From assembly GCF_025567045.1 (NCBI RefSeq), contig NZ_JAOQJK010000004.1, positions 283,154-347,153 of the forward strand: a stretch of DNA of 64,000 nt, read 5' to 3'. The stretch is from Barnesiella propionica. GTDB lineage: Bacteria; Bacteroidota; Bacteroidia; Bacteroidales; Barnesiellaceae. The notes under the pieces were generated by a model that saw only the letters and a list, made by a program, of their open reading frames with translations, was not told the origin of the DNA and made no database searches. This document shows positions 47,647 to 56,721 of this stretch, in pieces; position 1 is the first letter of the stretch, and every line of letters begins with the position of its first letter. A program made the translations under genes and the position numbers.

Positions 47647-48840
47647 ATGAACCAGGTTTCGGATCGTTTGGCTGCACTTGCTCCTTCGCAAACGTTGGCC
47701 ATGTCGCAAAAAAGCAACGAGCTAAAAGCTCAGGGTGTAGACGTTATCAATCTTAGTGTAGGTGAACCCGATTTCAATACTCCCGGCCATATAAAAGAAG
47801 CTGCAAAGAAGGCGATAGACGATAATTTCTCCTTTTATTCTCCCGTTCCGGGATATATGGACCTGAGAAAAGCTATTTGTGCCAAATTGAAAAAGGAAAA
47901 CGATCTCGATTTTACTCCTGAACAGATCGTCGTATCGGGAGGAGCTAAACAGTCTATATGTAATGCGGTGCTTTGTCTGGTGAATGCCGGAGATGAAGTG
48001 ATAATCCCGGCTCCGGCGTGGGTAAGTTATGTAGAGATGGTAAAACTGGCCGAAGGAAAGAATGTGATTGTTTCTGCCGGTATAGAACAAGACTTTAAAA
48101 TGACCCCCGGCCAGCTTGAGGCGGCCATTACGCCAAAGACTAAGTTACTGATACTTTGTTCTCCTTCCAATCCTACAGGCAGCGTATATTCCCGTGAAGA
48201 ATTGAAGGGCCTGGCCGATGTGCTGGCAAAACATCCTCAAGTATTGGTGATATCGGATGAAATATATGAGCATATCAATTATATAGGAAAACATGAAAGT
48301 ATAGCACAGTTCGAAACCGTGCGCGACCGCGTCATTATTGTGAACGGCGTTTCCAAAGCGTATGCGATGACCGGATGGCGGATAGGTTTTATTGCGGCTC
48401 CTTTATGGGTGGCGAAAGCATGTAACAAGTTGCAGGGACAATATACGTCGGGGCCTTCATCGATTGCTCAGAAAGCATCGGTTGCCGCTTTTGCCGGAGA
48501 TCAGACTTGTGTCGAAGATATGCGTAAAGCGTTTGAACGCCGTCGTGACTTGGTGGAAAAGTTATCGCAGGATGTTCCGGGTTTCCGTATCAATCACCCT
48601 CAAGGAGCTTTTTATCTGTTTCCTGAAGTAAGTTATTATTTCGGTAAGAGCGATGGGGAACGAACGATCGCCAATGATTCCGATCTGGCTATGTATTTGT
48701 TGGAGAAAGGACATGTGGCTACGGTTTCGGGCGACGCTTTCTGTGCTCCCGGTTACCTTCGTTTGTCCTATGCTACTTCGGATGAAAATTTGGTAGAAGC
48801 TTTTCGCCGGATCAAAGAAGCTTTGGCTAAATTGAAATAA
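47647..48840 (+). CDS. PLP-dependent aminotransferase, probable aspartate aminotransferase
   Basis: 397 residues, class I/II fold type I. Recognisable are VINLSVGEPDFNTPGHIKEAA, the PLP-stacking region SGGAKQSICNAV, CSPSNPTGSVYSREEL, the aspartate in VISDEIYEHI and the Schiff-base lysine in GVSKAYAMTGWRIGF (about residue 240). It belongs to the bacterial AspC/PatA-like type 1b group, so aspartate or prephenate as substrate is likely. The start is the ATG at 47647 (MNQVSDRLAALAP). The gene has its own -7 box and terminator. Confidence 0.92.
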   Translation: MNQVSDRLAALAPSQTLAMSQKSNELKAQGVDVINLSVGEPDFNTPGHIKEAAKKAIDDNFSFYSPVPGYMDLRKAICAKLKKENDLDFTPEQIVVSGGAKQSICNAVLCLVNAGDEVIIPAPAWVSYVEMVKLAEGKNVIVSAGIEQDFKMTPGQLEAAITPKTKLLILCSPSNPTGSVYSREELKGLADVLAKHPQVLVISDEIYEHINYIGKHESIAQFETVRDRVIIVNGVSKAYAMTGWRIGFIAAPLWVAKACNKLQGQYTSGPSSIAQKASVAAFAGDQTCVEDMRKAFERRRDLVEKLSQDVPGFRINHPQGAFYLFPEVSYYFGKSDGERTIANDSDLAMYLLEKGHVATVSGDAFCAPGYLRLSYATSDENLVEAFRRIKEALAKLK

Positions 48841-48856
48841 GGTCGATTTATATATG

Positions 48857-48890
48857 AAAAAGGGATGGCTTGCATAAGTTATCCCTTTTT
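48857..48890. terminator. Terminator between the aminotransferase and the EFR1-like gene
   Basis: Ten-base arms (48857-48866 / 48881-48890) end in T-run on the plus strand and A-run on the minus, so it can serve both convergent genes. Confidence 0.7.
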
Positions 48891-48915
48891 TTATTTAATT
48901 TAAAGGAGAGTTTAT

Positions 48916-49680
48916 TCATTTTCCGAAACCGGGATGCAGATAACGTCCCTTATGTTGTGTCTGCTTACCGTATTGAATAGTCTTGACGGGACAAACGTGT
49001 ATGCAGGCCAGGCAAGAAGTGCATTTCTTCCCCCAGACCGGTTTGTCGGTGACGGTAATATTGTGTACCGGACATGTATGTTCGCACCGTTTGCAGGCGA
49101 TGCAACGACCGTCGGTATGGAATGGCTTGGCTGTGATTCCTCGGTTAAAAACAGGACTGATCAGGTAAGTTTTGATAAAAGGAAAAGAGCCTTTTTTACA
49201 ACGGAATACATGTTCTTTTTCCCGGACAGCCCGGTTTATCTCCTGCAGATATGGAACCGATTCGGATAACTTTTGTTTTTCTATTCGTGGGCTATCTGTA
49301 TCAAAACCTTTCATGAGAATATAATTATTCGGCATGGTAAGTGAAAATCCGGCTTGGCATTTCCAGTTTTTTCTGCGTATATGCTTACAAAAAATATTAC
49401 GGGTGAGACCTGTATCGTCTCCGCATACGCTGATAAAAAAGAGATATTGTCTGGTGTAGCCGTTCAGTTCCAGTTTTTCTATGAATTCCCGTACGATGCC
49501 AGGAGGAGCCCAGGAATAAACCGGAAAAACGAATCCTATCTTTTCCTCTTCCCCGAGAGTATAAGTATATTGTTCTTTATCGATGGCATCGGGTATGAAG
49601 ATAAGTTTTTCATTTTGTAATCTGGCGGTTTCCGTTGCCGCCCATCGGGAGTTTCCGGTACCAGTGAAATAAAATATCAT
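48916..49680 (-). CDS. EFR1 family flavodoxin-ferredoxin protein
   Basis: 254 residues. The N-terminal flavodoxin-like domain (about 1-160) starts with MIFYFTGTGNSRWAA, the FMN phosphate-binding loop. A C-terminal double 4Fe-4S ferredoxin (about 195-240) has CIACKRCEHTCPV and CTSCLACIHVCPV. The layout is that of the EFR1 family, probable cytosolic electron carriers of anaerobes. No partner gene is next to it. The start at 49680 is fixed by the family opening. Confidence 0.9.
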   Translation of the reverse strand: MIFYFTGTGNSRWAATETARLQNEKLIFIPDAIDKEQYTYTLGEEEKIGFVFPVYSWAPPGIVREFIEKLELNGYTRQYLFFISVCGDDTGLTRNIFCKHIRRKNWKCQAGFSLTMPNNYILMKGFDTDSPRIEKQKLSESVPYLQEINRAVREKEHVFRCKKGSFPFIKTYLISPVFNRGITAKPFHTDGRCIACKRCEHTCPVHNITVTDKPVWGKKCTSCLACIHVCPVKTIQYGKQTQHKGRYLHPGFGK

Positions 49681-49832
49681 ATTCTTTCGATTTATAACAA
49701 AGTTAAGAAATAATGTTGGAAAATAAAAATAAGGAATAATGAAACAGGAATGTTCGAATATTGTTGAAAGACCAACATCGGTTGTTCTGTAAAAATGTGG
49801 CGGGAGGAAGGCTGTTTTATGGTAAGATATAC

Positions 49833-49840
49833 TAACTTTG
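49833..49840 (+). promoter_or_regulatory. -7 box (TAACTTTG) for the MFS gene
   Basis: TAACTTTG followed by CC lies 24 bases before the ATG at 49864 and makes the in-frame start at 49795 unlikely. No clear -33 box is present. Confidence 0.5.
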
Positions 49841-49863
49841 CCGACCGAAAAATAAAAAGTTAT

Positions 49864-51018
49864 ATGAAAAAGAGTCTTATAGCGTTGGCATTCGGTACCT
49901 TGGGACTGGGTATTGCCGAGTTTGTGATGATGGGTATTCTACCCGACGTAGCAAAGGCTTTACATGTCAGCGTACCTAAAGCCGGAAATTTTATTTCGGC
50001 TTATGCATTGGGTGTCTGCGTAGGAGCCCCGGCTCTTATTCTGGCTCGCAGGTATTCTCTGAAAAAGATATTGCTCGTGCTCATTGCTATTGTGATGGCC
50101 GGGAATTTATGTGCAGCCCTGTCTCCTAATTACGGAATGATGTTGTTTGCCCGTTTTATTTCGGGATTGCCTCATGGAGCATATTTTGGAGTGGGTTCCA
50201 TTGTTGCAGAAAAGTTGGCCGATAATGGTAAAGGTTCGGAAGCTGTTTCCATTATGGTGGCGGGAATGACTATAGCTAATTTGTTCGGGGTTCCTCTGGG
50301 AACTTCTTTAAGTGCGGCTATTTCCTGGCGTGTTACGTTCCTACTGGTCGGATGTTGGGGGATAGTGATTCTGTATTATATCTGGCGCTGGGTTCCTCAG
50401 GTCGAGAATCTGCCCGATACGGGATTTAAGGGTCAGTTTCGTTTTTTAAAATCCCCGGCTCCCTGGCTGCTGATCGTTGCCACTATGTTGGGGAACGGAG
50501 GTGTATTTTGCTGGTACAGTTATATAAATCCTTTGTTAACACATGTTTCTGGTTTTCCTTCTCATAGTATTACTCTACTGATGGTTCTGGCAGGTTTTGG
50601 TATGGTCGTAGGTAATTTGGTAAGCGGACGGCTTTCCGACCGTTATGCGCCGGGACGTGTGGCCGCGTATGTACAGGGATGTATTTGTGTGATTTTGCTC
50701 CTTATTTTCCTCTTTGCATCGATATCATGGCTGTCTGTTTTGCTTATGTGCCTCTGTACGGCTTGCCTGTTCGCTTTATCGAGTCCCCAGCAGGTTTTGC
50801 TCATACGTTATTCCAAAGGAGGAGAAATGCTGGGGGCGGCCAGTGTACAGGTCGGATTCAATTTAGGTAATGCTATAGGAGCTTTTTCCGGCGGTTTGGC
50901 TTTACAGGCAGGTCTGGGATATCAGTATCCGGCATTAATAGGAGTTCCTTTCGCCTTTACCGGATTTGTTTTGCTTATGATATTCCATCGCAAGTATGAG
51001 AGGCATTCGGTCACGTAA
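49864..51018 (+). CDS. MFS transporter (AraJ/drug-efflux type)
   Basis: 384 residues with about 12 membrane helices. The start at 49864 (MKKSLIALAFG) puts the first helix in place. Family features include GTLGLGIAEFVMMGILPDVAKAL at the N-terminus, ARFISGLPHGAYFGVGS, and GRLSDRYAPGR in the middle. It resembles the DHA1 group (AraJ, YdhP-like) that exports sugars or drugs; the substrate is unknown. It stands alone between terminators. Confidence 0.9.
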   Translation: MKKSLIALAFGTLGLGIAEFVMMGILPDVAKALHVSVPKAGNFISAYALGVCVGAPALILARRYSLKKILLVLIAIVMAGNLCAALSPNYGMMLFARFISGLPHGAYFGVGSIVAEKLADNGKGSEAVSIMVAGMTIANLFGVPLGTSLSAAISWRVTFLLVGCWGIVILYYIWRWVPQVENLPDTGFKGQFRFLKSPAPWLLIVATMLGNGGVFCWYSYINPLLTHVSGFPSHSITLLMVLAGFGMVVGNLVSGRLSDRYAPGRVAAYVQGCICVILLLIFLFASISWLSVLLMCLCTACLFALSSPQQVLLIRYSKGGEMLGAASVQVGFNLGNAIGAFSGGLALQAGLGYQYPALIGVPFAFTGFVLLMIFHRKYERHSVT

Positions 51019-51045
51019 GCTTGAAGCGGAAAGTAAGGGATGTAT

Positions 51046-51076
51046 AAAAAACGGGAATTTATAATTCCCGTTTTTT
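51046..51076. terminator. Bidirectional terminator between the MFS gene and the envelope operon
   Basis: A perfect 14-base stem (51046-51059 / 51063-51076) with a 3-base loop is flanked by six A and six T. It ends both the MFS transcript and the long minus-strand operon. Confidence 0.85.
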
Positions 51077-51089
51077 ATAGATTATATTA

Positions 51090-51671
51090 TTATCCCCATA
51101 GAATGAAAGCCAGCGGTATGAAAATGCCTAACAGCAATTCGATACCACCTCGGCCCCGTAATCCTTTTTTCCCTTTTACCATAAAGATACCTGTAAGAGT
51201 AATAATGATAAGGGAGAATGCGAATATGTCGGAAAAAATAGTCCAGTTACGGTTGGGATTGTAATGAAGCCGGTTAAGGCTGCTCAATACGGGCCGTTTT
51301 TTGACCGATTCGTAATAAGCTTCTCCGGTAGTGGTATTTACGAGAAGAGACGAACCTCCTTTTATAAATACTTTCATTTCTCCCGGGCGGGGAAAATAAT
51401 GTTTGGTATAATTATTTTCTTCTCCCAGTTCGTATAGTAAAGAAATGACATATTCTTTGTCAAATCTTGCCTTATCTTTAGGAAAATCGCCCTGTATGGT
51501 GTAATGTTTTTGAGTAATGTCGTAGTCGGAATTGAAGTCTTTTTTATGATTGAGCATGAACCCCGATACGGCATACAGAATAATTACACCAGCAAAAAAG
51601 AACGACAAGTCGCGGTGCAGGATGCGAATCCATTTTCTGAATAAATGATATTTGTTTTCTTTTCCCGGCAT
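51090..51671 (-). CDS. PepSY-associated membrane protein
   Basis: 193 residues with helices at about 20-40 and near the C-terminus (about 143-163 and 174-192) and a PepSY-like periplasmic part between them. The N-terminal helix begins with RKWIRILHRDLSFFFAG, whose conserved His-Arg-Asp is typical of the PepSY-TM family. Related multi-helix PepSY proteins are linked with reduction or handling of iron-bound compounds, but this short form is uncharacterised. It is the last gene of the eight-gene operon, 3 bases after the OB-fold-like lipoprotein gene. Confidence 0.85.
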   Translation of the reverse strand: MPGKENKYHLFRKWIRILHRDLSFFFAGVIILYAVSGFMLNHKKDFNSDYDITQKHYTIQGDFPKDKARFDKEYVISLLYELGEENNYTKHYFPRPGEMKVFIKGGSSLLVNTTTGEAYYESVKKRPVLSSLNRLHYNPNRNWTIFSDIFAFSLIIITLTGIFMVKGKKGLRGRGGIELLLGIFIPLAFILWG

Positions 51672-51674
51672 GGT

Positions 51675-52265
51675 TTATTTTATTTCATAACTTTCGGTTT
51701 CCAGATGATAGAAAGAGAGGTAGTCTTTACCTTCTTTCGTTTTTCGGTCTGCTATGCGGTCGCGGTAATCTTTCATACGATCGGCAAATGTATTGACATT
51801 TTGCTGGCCCTGGGCTTTTTTTTCCGTTTCGCATCCCACTTCTTTATTATCGCCGTGCTGAGCCGCATTTTGTGTTTGATACTGTTCTTCCATTTTTTGG
51901 ATTTCTGTTTCTCCAATTCTGTCTTCTACCAAAGTTCCGGTAACAGATACGATATTATTGACTACTTCGGCAGGGAAGCTTCCAACTTTCCCTCCTTCGG
52001 CCCGTAAAGTCTTGGTATCGTCGCTACCCATCAGGAACAGTTTTTTTCCTCCGTGTTTGCATATGTGTGTACAAACTCCTTCTACCGTAATTATCCGGCC
52101 GGCCAGACTGTCGGCAGCGGCGAATACGTCATCGACTTGTAATGCAGCCGAAATGACAGGTTCTGTGTTTTCCGGTTTCGTATCTTTTGTTTTAGAAGAA
52201 CAACTTACTGCTGCAAATACCAGTGCAGCGGCTGTAGCTACTGCTAAAAAATTGATTTTTCTCAT
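51675..52265 (-). CDS. OB-fold-like lipoprotein with Cys/His motif
   Basis: 196 residues with lipobox AVSC (Cys at about residue 22). The mature part begins with AADSLAGRIITVEGVCTHICKHGGKKLFLMGSD, which looks like an OB-fold with the cluster C-x-H-x-C-x-H. The C-terminal half is highly charged (MEEQYQTQNAAQHGDNKEVGCETEKKAQ), likely extended or helical. I do not recognise a named family. The Cys/His motif could bind a metal or a haem-like group. It precedes the PepSY protein by 3 bases and follows the DUF4857 gene in the operon. Confidence 0.75.
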   Translation of the reverse strand: MRKINFLAVATAAALVFAAVSCSSKTKDTKPENTEPVISAALQVDDVFAAADSLAGRIITVEGVCTHICKHGGKKLFLMGSDDTKTLRAEGGKVGSFPAEVVNNIVSVTGTLVEDRIGETEIQKMEEQYQTQNAAQHGDNKEVGCETEKKAQGQQNVNTFADRMKDYRDRIADRKTKEGKDYLSFYHLETESYEIK

Positions 52266-52337
52266 TGGATTATGTTTTAAATGTATATTGTAATTTATTT
52301 ATATATAAGTCTGTATGCAAATATAATTAAATTCGGT

Positions 52338-53552
52338 TTATTGTCGTTTGCAAATAATCAAAGGAAGGAACAGAAATATTCCCAGAAACAGGATAAGGAC
52401 CATCGGTATGGCATTTTCTTTCAGTGTCCTACGACGATATATAACCATGAAAAGGAGGACCAGTACCACATTGAGAATAAATGCCTGGCACGATATATCC
52501 GAGATCCTCGGACAGGCCAGTTTATCGTCGGAGGAAGTAAAGGATAACTGGAAGGGAAATATGTAATCCGCTAATTTTTCAAATTTATCGCTGGTATAGT
52601 TGCGTTCCAGCTTGTCTGCCAGAGAGTATGAGCCGGTGTCCAGCGCATATATGCGGTATCCTTTGTCGGTAGAAATTTTGACAGTCCAGTAGAACATATC
52701 CCCGATGATCGACATTCTGTCGGTTTCGGGATTAAATGTGCCTACAGGGAGTTGGTGCAGGTTATATTGAGAGTCAAGGACGTACAGACGGTCGTTCGCG
52801 TCGGTTAGGAATCCCAGTGATTTGCGGTTACTGAATTCCGTAATAAATGCATGCTTCATTTTAAGGCCGGGATCCACACCGGTTTCTTTTACATAAGGAC
52901 GGCCTTTTATCTGTTTTATATGGTATACTCTATAAAAATGATCAATCATAAGATATCCTTCGTCATATTCTTTTTTGGGCGTAGGATTTCCGTTTATTTC
53001 CCGTACAGGGAATTCGAATCCTTTAGCCTTCATGATTTTATTAAAAAGTTCGCTTCGTTCCCGGTTTACCTGATTGGTACGCATGTTGAGAAAAGTGATT
53101 TTATCGTTCATGCGGAAAGCTTCTTCCGGATCTTTGAGGTCTACACGGTCCGGCATAGATTCCATGATCATCCATAATTCGGGGCTTATAACATTCATGT
53201 CGCGGGGAGATATGCGATAAGTAAAATTCTCATGACGGATCATTTTAGGAGATATTTCCCTCCCGTTTATAGAATCGGGTAGTTTTTCTTTCGAAGCTAA
53301 CTGACGGTAAAAAAACATAGGCATGATGGAATCGAATTGTTCTGTGGAGTAGATGGTTCCATTCGCATCTTTATAGACGCTCCCGTTATCCTTATCTCTT
53401 TCGACCGATGCAAAGCGGTGGGTAATGCAACTATATAACGTAAATGGTTCGTTATACGGCTCGGCAGTTGTGAATTTATATAGCCAGGGCAGCAGCCATG
53501 CCAGTAATATCGTAGCGATAAAATAGAAAAATATTTTACTGAATAGTTTCAT
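52338..53552 (-). CDS. DUF4857 family membrane protein
   Basis: 404 residues. One helix at the N-terminus (about 5-25), a large mostly beta extracytoplasmic region (about 30-355, with repeated PVGTF and LYVLDSQYNLHQ-like strands), then two C-terminal helices (about 355-400). This fits DUF4857, a Bacteroidetes family of unknown function. It probably joins the permease at the inner membrane and senses or gates substrate. It lies 24 bases downstream of the permease gene. Confidence 0.8.
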   Translation of the reverse strand: MKLFSKIFFYFIATILLAWLLPWLYKFTTAEPYNEPFTLYSCITHRFASVERDKDNGSVYKDANGTIYSTEQFDSIMPMFFYRQLASKEKLPDSINGREISPKMIRHENFTYRISPRDMNVISPELWMIMESMPDRVDLKDPEEAFRMNDKITFLNMRTNQVNRERSELFNKIMKAKGFEFPVREINGNPTPKKEYDEGYLMIDHFYRVYHIKQIKGRPYVKETGVDPGLKMKHAFITEFSNRKSLGFLTDANDRLYVLDSQYNLHQLPVGTFNPETDRMSIIGDMFYWTVKISTDKGYRIYALDTGSYSLADKLERNYTSDKFEKLADYIFPFQLSFTSSDDKLACPRISDISCQAFILNVVLVLLFMVIYRRRTLKENAIPMVLILFLGIFLFLPLIICKRQ

Positions 53553-53576
53553 TGTTTTGTTTATTTTAAATTCGTA

Positions 53577-54248
53577 TCAATCCTGGCATCCTTCTTTAAA
53601 GCGAATGACCGACCGCAATGACAATACTGTACACAAGAGCGTGAAGATGATCAATGAGAGAAGAAAACCGTTATAGGCTTCCGGCGTGTCCTGTAGAAAT
53701 AAAATGCGTATGATTCCGGCAGTCAGCAATAGATTTATAATCCGTATTTTCCAGGTCGGTTCCAGGCATATCCATGCGGTGAGCAGGTAGAGGACTAATC
53801 CGCCGATATACCATATAGAAGCGGTCAGTAATATTCTTGAAACTAATTCGGCCGCTATTATTTGTTTCAGATATATCCATAAAACGATGTATTGAACTAA
53901 AAAGATAACTAAGAGCTGTATGACTCCTGCCAGAAGCATAAACAGGATCATCTGTTGCTGGGGATAAGGCAGATGTAACGTAAGTTTCAGTCTTTTCTGC
54001 TGCATTTCCGGTATGAATTGAGCAGCGGCGAGTGTGGCTCCTATGGCCAGGGGCAGGTATTTTAGTGTTTCGATAAATATCGTATCCCGTGTAAGCAAGA
54101 GAGCCCATATATGGTCTGCTCCCTTGAAAGAGACTACCCGGTTCATTCTTAACAGAGAATAACCGGTAAAGCAGAGTGAGACCAGCAGCATGATATAAAA
54201 ATAGCCTTTAGTCTTTATCCATTCTTTGTGAAATATGGCTTTTGTCAT
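53577..54248 (-). CDS. ABC transporter permease-like membrane protein
   Basis: 223 residues with about six predicted transmembrane helices (TKGYFYIMLLVSLCFTG, FMLLAGVIQLLVIFLVQYIVLWIY and others). It lacks an obvious conserved permease motif but follows an ABC ATPase gene by 18 bases and has the ABC-2 layout: a short cytoplasmic N-terminus, first helix at 17-33, and a charged loop QQKRLKLTLHLPYP. It probably forms the membrane half of the ATPase complex. Confidence 0.75.
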   Translation of the reverse strand: MTKAIFHKEWIKTKGYFYIMLLVSLCFTGYSLLRMNRVVSFKGADHIWALLLTRDTIFIETLKYLPLAIGATLAAAQFIPEMQQKRLKLTLHLPYPQQQMILFMLLAGVIQLLVIFLVQYIVLWIYLKQIIAAELVSRILLTASIWYIGGLVLYLLTAWICLEPTWKIRIINLLLTAGIIRILFLQDTPEAYNGFLLSLIIFTLLCTVLSLRSVIRFKEGCQD

Positions 54249-54266
54249 GATTCTTTGTTTTATGAA

Positions 54267-55151
54267 TTAATATTTGCCGGTAAGTCCTATGAAGGTATCT
54301 TCGAGATTCATTTTCTCGGCTTTCAGGCCACTATATTCTATTTTTTGTTCTTTTAGTATAGATATAATATATTCTTCCGGCATGAACGAATAAGTTTCGG
54401 CGGAATCCCGTATGGCGGCAGTGTTATATAAATCGGTATGGGAGGGTAGCTTTTGGGGATTACCCGTTTTAAATGAGTAGCGGGTAAATGTATCTAAAAG
54501 CTCTTTTACGGGTTTTTGGATCAGTATCCGGCCGTAATCCATGATGATGCAGTCGTCGATGAGCCGCTCCATATCCTGTATGATATGAGAAGTCAGAAAA
54601 ATTGTTTTCTTTTCGGCCTTGGCATATTCTCTCAGGTATTCGGTGAACAACCGGCGGTATCCCGGGTCGAGGCCCAGGGAAAAATCGTCCAAAACGAGCA
54701 GATCTGCATTTTGAGCGAGGATAAGTCCTAATGCGACTTGTGAACGTTGTCCGCAGGACATACGGGAAATTTTTTGACGGGGGGCTACCTTCAGTTTCTT
54801 CATAAGTTCATAGTAAGCTTCTTTATTCCAGCGCGGATAAAAAGCGGAATAATATTTTTCAATTTCTTCAATGCTCATGAATGCGTATTGCACATGTCCT
54901 TCGATGAGGAGTGCTATACGTTCTCGGGTAACCGGGTGCATAGACTGGATATCTTCGCCGAATATGCGGCATACGCCCGAGCGGGGTTTCAGATATCCCA
55001 TGAGGATATTGATAGTAGTTGTTTTGCCGGTTCCGTTCTTTCCCAATAGTCCCAGTATGTGGCCTTTCGGAACCTCAAAACCGAGATTCTCATATATTTT
55101 TCTGTCTCCGTAATAATGAGTCAGATTTTCACATTGGATGATTGTTTCCAT
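54267..55151 (-). CDS. ABC transporter ATP-binding protein
   Basis: 294 residues. Walker A GKNGTGKTT (about residue 38), signature MSCGQRSQVALG (about 133), Walker B LLVLDDFSLGLDP (about 156), H-loop TSHI. Where most ABC ATPases have Asp-Glu after the Walker B strand, this one has Asp-Asp, so hydrolysis may be slow or altered. The C-terminal 60 residues have a regulatory-like part as in DrrA/CcmA-type proteins. It lies 24 bases after the DUF6850-like gene and 18 before the permease. Confidence 0.92.
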   Translation of the reverse strand: METIIQCENLTHYYGDRKIYENLGFEVPKGHILGLLGKNGTGKTTTINILMGYLKPRSGVCRIFGEDIQSMHPVTRERIALLIEGHVQYAFMSIEEIEKYYSAFYPRWNKEAYYELMKKLKVAPRQKISRMSCGQRSQVALGLILAQNADLLVLDDFSLGLDPGYRRLFTEYLREYAKAEKKTIFLTSHIIQDMERLIDDCIIMDYGRILIQKPVKELLDTFTRYSFKTGNPQKLPSHTDLYNTAAIRDSAETYSFMPEEYIISILKEQKIEYSGLKAEKMNLEDTFIGLTGKY

Positions 55152-55175
55152 CTTTATATTATTGTTATTCTTTCG

Positions 55176-56708
55176 TCAGAAACATACGCCGCATGTGATC
55201 TCGACGTGTTGGTAATTTCCTTCGTTCCTGTAATGGATATATTTATAATTAGTTTCTGCATAAATGCTCCAGTTTTCTTTTATTTCCGTTTCCCAGTGGA
55301 TGCCTGTATGTGTCTGAATTTTATTTGCCTGTAACCAGTCATAATTATTTTGCATCATTTGTCCCATCGTACTTTGCATATCGAGCCCGGTGAGTGATAG
55401 CAGGCTGTTCCCGGTTTGTGTGTAAGAGGTTCCGAAAGATGCCTGAAAAAAGGATTTCCGGTACTGCTTGTCAATTTCAGCATTAACTCCGTAAGTTATG
55501 CGGTTTATTTTTATTTGCCGTTGATTTTCACTGTATGTCGTATTCATTTGATGGATTGCGGCATAAGGTTGCAGGAACCAGGAAAAGCGGTTACTGTATG
55601 ATTGTCCGTATAAACCCTCGAACCGGAAATGTATATGTTTATCCAGGTAGGGTGAACGGTTTCCGATTTGGTCGTATATATTGCCGGTTCCGTTTCCGAA
55701 CAGGTTTTCTATCCCTTTTCTGTGCATATATAGTCCTGTTGCTTTAACGGCGCTTCGGTGATATCCGTTATAGTACCGGTATCCTATGCTGCCTTTTATT
55801 CGCGAGTCGTTTAGCCTTGTAAGTGCGAGATTATTATGGCTTTTCAGATGACGGTCTATATCAAGACGATCGTATTGGGCCGTGAGCCGCCATCCGTTAC
55901 CTTTTACAGGGAGCCATTGCAATCCGGCCTGATATCCGAAACCTTTATACAGAACATCTGTCTTATCTCCGGTAAAGCGTGAATAAGTGGTTCCGAGTCC
56001 GGTCATCGTGTGAATATATACATTACCGTTGGGAGAATAAAAATCGAGTACATTATCCTGATTGTAAATGCGTATTCCTCCCGCGACTCCTAATATGTAT
56101 AACGGCCCCGTATGGACAGAGCCCCCGGCTTCAATATTAAAGTCCGATACTACGTTTTTAGGTCTTGGGTCTCTGTCTCTGTATTCTATTTTAGCCCGGT
56201 ATGCGGCCTGTAGCCCCCATGTGAATAGTCTTCCTTTCCCTGAGTAACCTCCTGAGAACCGGTATTGTTCGGTTTGCAGATCACCTCCGATTGTGTCGGC
56301 CATGACGTATGGATATAATAATTCGAAATCAGAAGTCTCATTCCATTTTATTTGTCTCTTTTTTCCTGTTATATAACTTGCATTTCCCCATACTTTGGTT
56401 TTTCCCGATAAATTGAGCCATGAAGATACGCCCGCTCCGAATAGTTGACTTCCGTTTCCTTCCTGCAGCAAGTAGGTTCCGTTTTTTTTATTGTATGTGC
56501 TATATATGCTGAGTCTTGTTAATGACGATTCATGGGCAAAAAAATGTGTAGCCGGGTTATTATATACGGCCGTGAAGAATTTTTCCGGAGCGTACAAGTA
56601 TTGTTCCGGCCGGCTGAGAACCTGTATGCTGTCTTTCCCTGCTCCCCACAATAGGACGGGGAACAAAGAAAGTCCACAAAGAAGCAGATTTAAATATAGC
56701 TTTTTCAT
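55176..56708 (-). CDS. DUF6850-like outer-membrane beta-barrel protein
   Basis: 510 residues. The signal peptide ends near LLWGAG (about residue 24). The rest is Tyr/Trp/Gly-rich alternating-strand sequence ending in Phe (CGVCF), typical of a large outer-membrane barrel. It resembles the family labelled DUF6850 in Bacteroidetes genomes (name recalled). It lies 13 bases after the DUF4876 lipoprotein gene. In this operon it could be a second channel or partner of the TonB receptor. Confidence 0.75.
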   Translation of the reverse strand: MKKLYLNLLLCGLSLFPVLLWGAGKDSIQVLSRPEQYLYAPEKFFTAVYNNPATHFFAHESSLTRLSIYSTYNKKNGTYLLQEGNGSQLFGAGVSSWLNLSGKTKVWGNASYITGKKRQIKWNETSDFELLYPYVMADTIGGDLQTEQYRFSGGYSGKGRLFTWGLQAAYRAKIEYRDRDPRPKNVVSDFNIEAGGSVHTGPLYILGVAGGIRIYNQDNVLDFYSPNGNVYIHTMTGLGTTYSRFTGDKTDVLYKGFGYQAGLQWLPVKGNGWRLTAQYDRLDIDRHLKSHNNLALTRLNDSRIKGSIGYRYYNGYHRSAVKATGLYMHRKGIENLFGNGTGNIYDQIGNRSPYLDKHIHFRFEGLYGQSYSNRFSWFLQPYAAIHQMNTTYSENQRQIKINRITYGVNAEIDKQYRKSFFQASFGTSYTQTGNSLLSLTGLDMQSTMGQMMQNNYDWLQANKIQTHTGIHWETEIKENWSIYAETNYKYIHYRNEGNYQHVEITCGVCF

Positions 56709-56721
56709 ACAGGTAATGAGA

